A stretch of DNA of 64,000 nucleotides from Mugil cephalus (taxonomy: Eukaryota; Chordata; Actinopteri; Mugiliformes; Mugilidae). Below the pieces are notes generated by a model, which was not told the DNA's origin, made no database searches, and saw only the letters and a list, made by a program, of their open reading frames with translations. The stretch is taken from contig NC_061786.1 of the NCBI RefSeq assembly GCF_022458985.1, positions 3,209,501-3,273,500 on the forward strand, given 5' to 3'. Positions 61,452-64,000 of the stretch are shown here, in pieces. Position 1 is the first letter of the stretch. Each line of letters opens with the position of its first letter. Both the position numbers and the translations under genes were made by a program.

Positions 61452-63676
61452 ATTATTCTTTTAAATTAACAAACACTGCTATACATATTGCTGTTTTTAG
61501 TCATTTTGAATCATTTTGAACAGTTAAAGCATTTTGAAAATAAGTAATAGTAGTTGAAAACAGGCGACAGACAGTAGATCTACAGTCAATGGCTTTCCTA
61601 TGTGTGTCGAGGGGTTCCAGGATATTTCAACAAACGGATATGTTTTTGGTTATCGTTTCGCCTCCTTGTGCTGTCATACAGGATTGAAGATCCCGTCAGT
61701 TTCCATGATATAAACAACCAGTGACGTCAAACTCAACCGTGGAAAGGTAAAGAGCCGACATGTTCTTTCCAAACGGTAGCAGCAGCCCGGATTGTAAAGT
61801 CTGTTTTCTGCATCCAGCGCAACAAAAGTCTTCCAACCCCACTTTATATTCCTGCGTTAACAAAAAGGGTTCCAGCAAAGACTGCACCCTCCTTTAACCC
61901 CTGACATTATATTCATTAGGAATGTCTGAAGTAAACAAAACCAAAAAAAAAAAAAAAGTCTCAGATATCGCTGTTCTGTCTTTCTCAGTGCATGGTATTT
62001 AAAACCCTCATCCCTTTAACATGTAAAAATAATGACAGAAAGTTCTTCATAGAACTCAAGGTGTCCACTCTTTCATGTCAGGCCAGCTGTAGAGAGAGTC
62101 TTCCTATCCCTTCCTTACTGTTAGAAAGTGAACTGTGTCTGGCCCTTTTTTTTTTTTCCAAGCCAGTAAAATTCTAACCGAGTACCTTGAAGTTGCCATG
62201 TGTTCATACACCCATAAGTCAGCGCATCTGAGTTGAATTACACATTTCTTTACTAAAAGTGACAGATTTACAAACACAGTATAAACACGGTTGACATCAT
62301 TGGCAGCTGGCGACTGTCTAGACCACAGTGGCGTTTTTCAAATTTGAGCAAAATCCCTCCTTTTAGACAGAGACGGACGAATTACAGGATTACATGTGTC
62401 ATACAAACCTTTTTGGCTTTTTGAAACCTGACCTGCCCCCCGCCTTCCCTCCCCTCCCCGAGAGGCAGTGTTGAAAAAGGTAAGACCTTTGTTTAGAGGA
62501 TGTACGAAACAAAGTACAGAATCCAGCAGGAGGAGGAGGGTTTTGTTCAAACTTCTTGAAATGTCTGAGCAAAAAGACAAACCTCTCCTGACGTGACACA
62601 ACGAGGCGATGGCGTTTATCACCCCCTTCCCATACTTCACATATAGTACCACCACTGCAACACTTTGGCTAGACCATTCGACAGCCAGCAGCACTGCAAC
62701 GCTCTTCACAATGGGGTTCTACTACACATGAGAGATATCCCTGACATCAATGTAAATCACATACACTTTGTCAAAAAACAGGTTGTAAAGTTCAGGTACA
62801 GAATCACTGAGGAAAAGCACACCAATACTACTGTAAAGTCAAGCCACTATGGCAAAATAGAAAGTATAGAGTATTGAGGAACTAGTCATTGATTGAAAGT
62901 TGGCTCGTATCCCTTGCAACACTGAGGAGTGCTTAGGTCACACTGCGGGTGACCCGGTCGCTTTTTCTACAGGCAGATTAAAGGAGAGGGCTGTGTCAAC
63001 AGAAATACTTTGTAAAATTTAATCCACACAGGCCATAAACACAATGGAAATAACATTGGAAATGTGTACACACTCTTAGAAGCTATCCTGAATCAAGCTC
63101 CAAGTTACGAAAGGACAAGTCTAAATGGAAAATAAAAGATGAGAGGAAGTCCTTGCTCATTGTCTCTTTCTCTCCTCAAATTCCAGTAGAGTGCTGACCT
63201 CGTTTAGTGATTGACTTATTGATTCGTCTTGGCAGAGTGCAAGTGTTGGCCACATGGCTTTTTAAACATTTTCAAAAAATACATATTAAGAACGCGCTCT
63301 CTGGTCATAGTCACATCAACTCACATTTGCCACGTTTATGCATGTCTGTCTTCAGAACTGTCTGCCCAGTAAACAAGTCGAGACTGAAATGGCGGAGGGG
63401 TGATTCTTTTTAGGGTTGATGCACATACTTTGACAATTAGAAAATTTTACACTGAAGCAGAACGAGAAGAAACACACGGCGTAGCCCTTGTGGGTCTCCC
63501 TCTAGACGGGGGAAACGGCTCACATGGTCAGCTTGGTCTGGACTCTTGAATGTGCTCTTGGGCCTTTACAGACACTGGAGGAGGAGGTGAGGGGAGGGCG
63601 CGCGGTCCATCCATGCGTCAGCTTTCAACCACAGTGTTCGTTTCTCAGCTGCCGCCGAGCCGAGCCGAGAGTTCAT

Positions 63677-64000
63677 TCAGAGGGCCAAGAGGGTGGGTGA
63701 GTTGAGGGAGTCTGAGGACTGGTCGCCGCTGCTGCTGCTGCGCCGGTGGGCCTTGGAGCAAGACTCAGAAGAGGGCGAGGGGCTCTCGGGCTCCAGTATG
63801 TTTGGGTAGGTGAATATGAGGCTTGGAGCGTTTGGTGTGGCAGCCGGGGTGGACGTCGCCACCACTGGCGTATTCAGGCTGTCTCCATCTGGGCAGTACA
63901 TCCCACCACTCACACCGCTGCCGCCCAGGCAAATGGGCTTGATGACGGAGCGCTGAGGCTTGCCCACATCGTCGCCTTCCTGCGGCTCTTGCTTCACCAC
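63677..64000 (-). CDS. fosl2: Fos-related antigen 2, C-terminal part, runs off the window
   Basis: C-terminal transactivation region of the AP-1 bZIP factor Fra-2, which pairs with Jun proteins in the nucleus. 107 codons are open to the window edge; the codon at the edge is GTG (Val) inside the protein, not a start. Diagnostic stretches are [48 protein letters not shown] and the Ser-rich tail [20 protein letters not shown] ending NSPTLLAL, as in vertebrate FOSL2. Early KQEP is a sumoylation-type site. The bZIP domain and earlier exons lie beyond 64000. Confidence 0.96.
   Translation of the reverse strand: MVKQEPQEGDDVGKPQRSVIKPICLGGSGVSGGMYCPDGDSLNTPVVATSTPAATPNAPSLIFTYPNILEPESPSPSSESCSKAHRRSSSSGDQSSDSLNSPTLLAL

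Overview
This is vertebrate nuclear DNA, almost certainly from a ray-finned (teleost) fish. Genes are split by GT-AG introns, CA/TG microsatellites are long, and Tc1, L2-tail, L1-like and hAT elements of fish type are scattered through it. The single-copy genes form a block known from human 2p24-p23 (MATN3-WDR35, KCNS3, FOSL2), so the window is an ordinary chromosomal region with repeat-rich spacers.

Layout. (1) 378-5491, minus: a complete six-exon class C GPCR of GPRC6A-like type. (2) 5547-7076: spacer with a decayed L2-type LINE. (3) 7169-16198, plus: matrilin-3 with one VWA domain, eight intact EGF exons plus one decayed EGF exon, and a coiled coil split by an AT-AC (U12-type) intron. (4) 17891-30780, plus: all 28 coding exons of wdr35 (IFT121), 1183 codons, with one GC-AG intron, a Tc1-derived relic in intron 24 and an L1-like insertion with an 18-bp target duplication in intron 27. 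(5) 31.6-32.7 kb: LINE remnant with a GC-rich hairpin. (6) 33894-35183, plus: a kcns3-like silent Kv subunit in one coding exon. (7) 36.2-46.9 kb: transposon-rich spacer, including a nearly pristine Tc1/mariner element with an intact transposase, Tc1-type MITEs, a decayed LINE and a diverged tandem repeat. (8) 47.0-50.7 kb, minus: an unrecognised gene or gene remnant made of tandemly duplicated exon+intron units encoding Arg/Ser/Pro-rich peptides. (9) 51.3-55.2 kb, plus: pieces of a TCF/LEF-type HMG-box gene with a damaged splice donor. (10) 55.3-61.4 kb: hAT fragment, L2-type tails, hairpins and simple repeats. (11) 61.4-64.0 kb, minus: the last coding part and long 3' UTR of fosl2, running off the window.

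The recognised genes are functionally unrelated: nutrient/amino-acid-type sensing receptor, cartilage matrix adaptor, ciliary IFT-A subunit, potassium-channel modifier and AP-1 factor. The window is best read as conserved synteny. The unusual content is the enlarged matrilin-3, the young Tc1 copy, the duplicated-exon locus at 47-50 kb and several strong foldbacks.
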